Shown: positions 6,448 to 8,449 of the stretch, piece by piece
Numbering within the stretch: the stretch's first letter is position 1
How the letters are laid out: every line of letters starts with the position of its first letter
NCBI GenBank assembly: GCA_017412025.1
Contig: JAFQOY010000236.1
Location: 1-8,449, forward strand
Length of the DNA: 8,449 bases
Direction of reading: 5' to 3'
Source of the DNA: Clostridia bacterium
GTDB lineage: Bacteria > Bacillota_A > Clostridia > Christensenellales > Aristaeellaceae
The notes under the pieces: model-generated
Told to the model about the DNA's origin: nothing
The model's database searches: none
What the model saw: the letters and a program-made list of their open reading frames with translations, nothing else
Position numbers and translations under genes: made by a program

Positions 6448-6934
6448 ATAGACAGAATAACACGGGAAATATACCGTCGTCAACGTATTTTGAAGTGGGT
6501 AGATAAGCACGGTGTAACATCAGCATCAATTCGATATAAAGTAAGTTGAAAGACGGTGCATAGGTGGAAAGCGCGGTATGATGGAAGCATTGAGAGACTG
6601 AAGGATTTGCCTCGCACACCACATAGGATACCCAGAAAGCAAACACATGGTGAGGTTAAGCTCGTAAAACGGTATGTGAAAAAGTACAAAGGGATTGAAA
6701 TGGGAATAGAGTATCATCGCATCCGAATAGCCCCTACGTCATAATGGAAAGGTGGAACGTCAGCATAGAACCGATGAATTACGGTTCTATAAGCACATGC
6801 GGATGTATGATCTTGAAGATGGACGCAGGCAGCTGGCTGTTTATCAGCGTGAGTCAAATAACCGCATCATGACATGTTTGGGAATGAAATCGCCGAATCA
6901 GGTGCTTGAAATGTATCGTGGCATCATGTGGTAA
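6448..6934 (+). pseudogene. Integrase-type (DDE, HTH) transposase pseudogene, core deleted
   Basis: Translation from 6448 gives DRITREIYRRQRILKWVDKHG, a helix-turn-helix start, then TVHRWKARYDGSIERLKDLP and PRKQTHGEVKLVKRY, typical of transposases with an rve/integrase core. The C-terminal part, in another frame from about 6733, reads RHNGKVERQHRTDELRFYKHM then DGRRQLAVYQRESN and MKSPNQVLEMY; the E of NGKVER is the third catalytic acidic residue. There are four lesions. The start codon is ATA at 6448-6450 behind a good GAGAGG site. TGA at 6547-6549 stops codon 34, where the family carries a residue before KT(V/I)xRW. The region with the first two catalytic Asp is missing between KKYKG and GIEYHRIRIA. 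A small indel near 6733 shifts the frame. It is clearly non-functional. Confidence 0.88.
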
Positions 6935-6942
6935 ACAAGGCC

Positions 6943-6963
6943 ATCCGGCTCAATGAGCCGGAT
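6943..6963 (+). terminator. Perfect hairpin just after the transposase remnant
   Basis: ATCCGGCTCA (6943-6952) and TGAGCCGGAT (6954-6963) are perfect 10-bp inverted arms around one base, so the real loop opens to about five bases. It lies 8 bases after the transposase stop and inside the element's right end. There is no T run, so it is more likely an IS-encoded structural hairpin or a weak terminator than a classic intrinsic terminator. Confidence 0.5.
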
Positions 6964-7119
6964 AGCCACTACTCATTATACAGGTCTTACCACAGTCAAG
7001 GTCGGGTTGTATTTACTTCGCAAATCTCCACCCTTCCCATGACTGTTCTCTTCTTCGTTAATGTGTAACCTATGCTTGATTCTCTTACAGAATATAGCAC
7101 ATTCAAGCGTTGAAACATA

Positions 7120-7148
7120 TTGTCTTTCTTCATCATCTGTTGTATAAT
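7120..7148 (+). promoter_or_regulatory. Promoter for the TIR-domain gene
   Basis: TTGTCT (7120-7125, 4 of 6) is followed after 17 bases by a consensus TATAAT at 7143-7148. The predicted start near 7155 leaves a leader of about 34 bases and rules out the in-frame ATGs upstream of it. The promoter lies outside the decayed insertion sequence, so the gene does not depend on the element for expression. Confidence 0.7.
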
Positions 7149-7188
7149 GAGAACAATTAATTCTTCTTTTTACAAGGAGATTGTGAAT

Positions 7189-8025
7189 ATGACAGATAAA
7201 CACTACAATATCTTTATCTCCTATAGGCGCAAAGGCGGCGATATGCTCGCCAATTTGTTGTACACGAGACTAAAAGCAGATGGATATGCTCCTTTCTTTG
7301 ATATAGAGACACTTAGAAGCGGAAAGTTCAACGAACAGTTATATGAAAGAATAGCAGAATGTAATGATTTCATTATAGTTTTGCCTCCTAGGGCTTTAGA
7401 GCGTTGTATGCACGATGACGATTGGGTTAGATTAGAAATTGCAAAAGCACTGCAACTCAGAAAAAACATCATCCCCATTTTGATGAAGGGTTTTGTGTTT
7501 CCAGACAACTTACCTGAGGATATTTCTGAGATTCGGCTATATCACGGAATAACTGCGAACTCAGAATACTTTGATGCCACTTATGATCGTCTGAAAAAAC
7601 TGCTGATCAGCCTCCAATCAAATATTCATTTGGACATGGAACAGAAAGCAGAATTAAACTATTTCCCAAAGCTGCTGAATAGCGTCTATGATTCTTTGGT
7701 AGGATTCCGTGAAGCGCTTCGCGAAGGTGATCAGAATCGGTATAATGTTGCTCTCTCTTCGCTCCAGCAGGTCATGCAAAAGCTTTTTCTCTATTCCGAA
7801 AAGAATCAGTATTTAGAACCAGTATTTTCAGAACGCGCTAAGCGTATTCTCTGTGTTTTTAATCAATTTGTTGATGACTATAACAAATTTAGCTCTTTTC
7901 CCCCAGTGACACGGATGTCTTCTGAAGCACAGCAATATGCGCTTATAGCTGAAAAAAGCTTTAATGATTTATTATTGCTGGTCATCAAGTCGCTCTCGGA
8001 AATCACAAAAACATGTGACGATTAA
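7189..8025 (+). CDS. TIR-domain protein with an uncharacterised helical C-terminus (possible NADase-type defence protein)
   Basis: The ATG at 7189 is chosen because AAGGAG (7174-7179) lies 9 bases upstream and the promoter excludes earlier ATGs. Of 278 residues, 1-120 are a TIR domain: YNIFISYRRKGGD (6-18) is box 1 with strand A, FFDIETLRSGKFNEQL (36-51) the BB loop, DFIIVLPPRAL (60-70) the next strand, and DDDWVRLEIAKAL (76-88) the helix where NAD-cleaving TIRs carry the catalytic glutamate, here E83. NIIPILMKGF (93-102) is the following strand. Residues 124-278 are predicted from composition to be mainly helical, with no motif I recognise and no transmembrane segment. Bacterial TIR proteins commonly cleave NAD+ or make signalling cyclic nucleotides in antiphage defence; that role is inferred here. 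No partner (ThsA, STING, NLR or AAA gene) is next to it. The gene is AT-richer than the left block and sits between two insertion sequences. Confidence 0.9.
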   Translation: MTDKHYNIFISYRRKGGDMLANLLYTRLKADGYAPFFDIETLRSGKFNEQLYERIAECNDFIIVLPPRALERCMHDDDWVRLEIAKALQLRKNIIPILMKGFVFPDNLPEDISEIRLYHGITANSEYFDATYDRLKKLLISLQSNIHLDMEQKAELNYFPKLLNSVYDSLVGFREALREGDQNRYNVALSSLQQVMQKLFLYSEKNQYLEPVFSERAKRILCVFNQFVDDYNKFSSFPPVTRMSSEAQQYALIAEKSFNDLLLLVIKSLSEITKTCDD

Positions 8026-8109
8026 CCAATGTCATCAAGATAATGACATGAACGAAGAAGAGAAGGAATGTAACGAGAAAAAACTCGGTATAGTCCTCAG
8101 ACCATCGAT

Positions 8110-8148
8110 AAAGGGGTTGTCAAGCTAAAGCTTGGCGACTCCTTTTTT
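8110..8148 (+). terminator. Strong rho-independent terminator after the TIR gene
   Basis: The left arm 8110-8126 (AAAGGGGTTGTCAAGCT) pairs with 8129-8145 over about 17 bp including three G-U wobbles. The innermost pairs must open to form a loop, and a run of six T (8143-8148) follows. It lies 85 bases after the stop at 8025. It isolates the TIR gene from the downstream transposase gene. Confidence 0.85.
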
Positions 8149-8237
8149 GTGCTCAGCGTATTTTTAGAAGTAAAGATGGATTTTTGCTGTTTAGAGGGAT
8201 TGCAAAGATAAGGTACAATAAATTGCGCAAATTGAAA

Positions 8238-8266
8238 AAGACATAGTTTGCAAGCCCTGGTAGAAT
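8238..8266 (+). promoter_or_regulatory. Candidate promoter of the IS256-family transposase
   Basis: AAGACA (8238-8243, 4 of 6) and TAGAAT (8261-8266) are 17 bases apart, with TGG immediately before the -10 (an extended -10). An upstream TACAAT at 8214-8219 is an alternative with a poorer -35. The leader would contain a small hairpin in front of the ribosome binding site. Confidence 0.45.
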
Positions 8267-8304
8267 GAAAGTTGCGAGCGACCATTCTGAAAGGAGAGCA
8301 AACT

Positions 8305-8449
8305 ATGCCTGAGAAGATTGTACAACTGAATGAAGAAGTAATCAAGGGTCAACTGAAAGAACTTGTACGCGGAAGTGTAGAAGAAACGCTGAACGGCTTG
8401 CTGGAAGCCGAGGCAGAAAAGCTCACGCATGCCGGACGTTATGAGAGAA
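8305..8449 (+). CDS. IS256-family (Mutator-type) transposase, N-terminal part
   Basis: The ATG at 8305 follows AAGGAGAG (8291-8298) by 6 bases. The 48 visible residues read MPEKIVQLNEEVIKGQLKEL, VRGSVEETLNGLLEAEAEKL and THAGRYER, the highly conserved opening of IS256-family transposases in Firmicutes: N-terminal helices followed by the 'AEA..L..A.RYER' stretch. The family's DDE catalytic domain comes later and is outside the window, so whether the gene is intact cannot be told. It is oriented away from the TIR gene and separated from it by a strong terminator. Confidence 0.9.
   Translation, partial: MPEKIVQLNEEVIKGQLKELVRGSVEETLNGLLEAEAEKLTHAGRYER

Larger units (their letters stand above)
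6400..6993 (+). mobile_element. Decayed insertion sequence, IS481/IS3-like, internally deleted
   Basis: Short matching ends frame the transposase remnant: GTGGTAAGA at 6400-6408 and its reverse complement TCTTACCAC at 6985-6993, both reading inward. They sit about 40 bp upstream of the transposase start and 50 bp after its stop, as expected for terminal inverted repeats. The remaining 594 bp is roughly half the size of a complete element of this kind, in line with the core deletion in its transposase. I see no target-site duplication beside either end, which fits age or later rearrangement. The ends are only 9 bp, so the exact boundary is provisional. Confidence 0.65.
8149..8449 (+). mobile_element. 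Left end of an IS256-family element (left boundary unknown, right end outside window)
   Basis: The element is inferred from the transposase gene starting at 8305. The approximately 150 bases before it are non-coding and AT-rich and should contain the left terminal repeat, but without the right end I cannot define it, so the start coordinate given is only the end of the preceding terminator. Nothing seen so far suggests decay, unlike the neighbouring element at 6400-6993. Confidence 0.55.

Noticed and set aside
6547..6549. TGA read as tryptophan or selenocysteine in the transposase
   Set aside because: Other genes in the window use TGA as a stop (for example the SH3 gene at 6203-6205 and the P-loop gene), and the transposase carries several other lesions, so simple decay explains it.
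6976..7203. Minus-strand small open reading frame upstream of the TIR gene
   Set aside because: It overlaps the TIR gene's promoter, leader and start codon in antisense and the right end of the decayed IS, and has no ribosome binding site or recognisable motif.
7189..8025. Thoeris or TIR-STING (CBASS) system
   Set aside because: No SIR2/SLOG effector, cyclase or STING domain is present in the gene or its neighbourhood within the window; only the TIR domain itself is supported.
6352..8220. AGGTACAATA shared at 6354 and 8211 as possible direct repeats of a larger transposon
   Set aside because: Only 10 AT-rich bases match and the flanking sequence differs; the match resembles a -10-type motif and is likely chance.

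Overview
The window looks like a chromosomal segment from an uncultured, gut-type member of the Bacillota (Clostridia). The grounds are strong AGGAGG-type ribosome binding sites, sigma-A-like promoters, Firmicutes-type gene families, a secreted protein with a Thr-Pro repeat tract and the classes of insertion sequence present. This is inference from style and families; no rRNA or other phylogenetic marker is present.

Positions 1 to about 6205 are GC-rich core-type DNA. On the minus strand, a strongly promoted gene encodes an exported protein of unknown function (start 1858) that runs into a 276-bp Thr-Pro coding repeat (122-397). Immediately past the repeat, in a different frame, the sequence is recognisable as the C-terminal methylglyoxal-synthase-like domain of carbamoyl-phosphate synthase large chain (carB), which runs off the left edge. 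This abrupt join is either a repeat-mediated assembly chimera or a real deletion. Next come, on the plus strand, a small stand-alone P-loop NTPase (2098-2508) and threonine synthase thrC (2659-4152). The thrC promoter is embedded in the terminator of the P-loop gene. A GC-rich hairpin (4207-4230) separates thrC from a convergent metallo-beta-lactamase/beta-CASP-like gene (4242-5333, minus) whose metal-binding motifs are partly lost. A 374-bp divergent intergenic region with promoters on both strands and an operator-like inverted repeat leads to a secreted protein with two SH3-like domains (5708-6205).

From about 6206 to the right edge the DNA is visibly AT-richer and accessory in character. 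It holds a heavily decayed insertion sequence with an integrase-type (IS481/IS3-like) transposase and matching ends at 6400 and 6993. This is followed by a self-contained gene for a TIR-domain protein with an uncharacterised helical C-terminus (7189-8025), with its own promoter and a strong terminator. The start of an apparently intact IS256-family transposase (8305 onward) runs off the right edge. The TIR gene between two insertion sequences is the best candidate for a defence-type cargo gene.

The genes do not form one pathway. Each has its own promoter, terminator or opposite orientation. thrC is a housekeeping amino-acid gene and carB belongs to pyrimidine/arginine synthesis. The exported proteins act at the cell surface. 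The right third is a small mobile or defence patch next to the conserved block.
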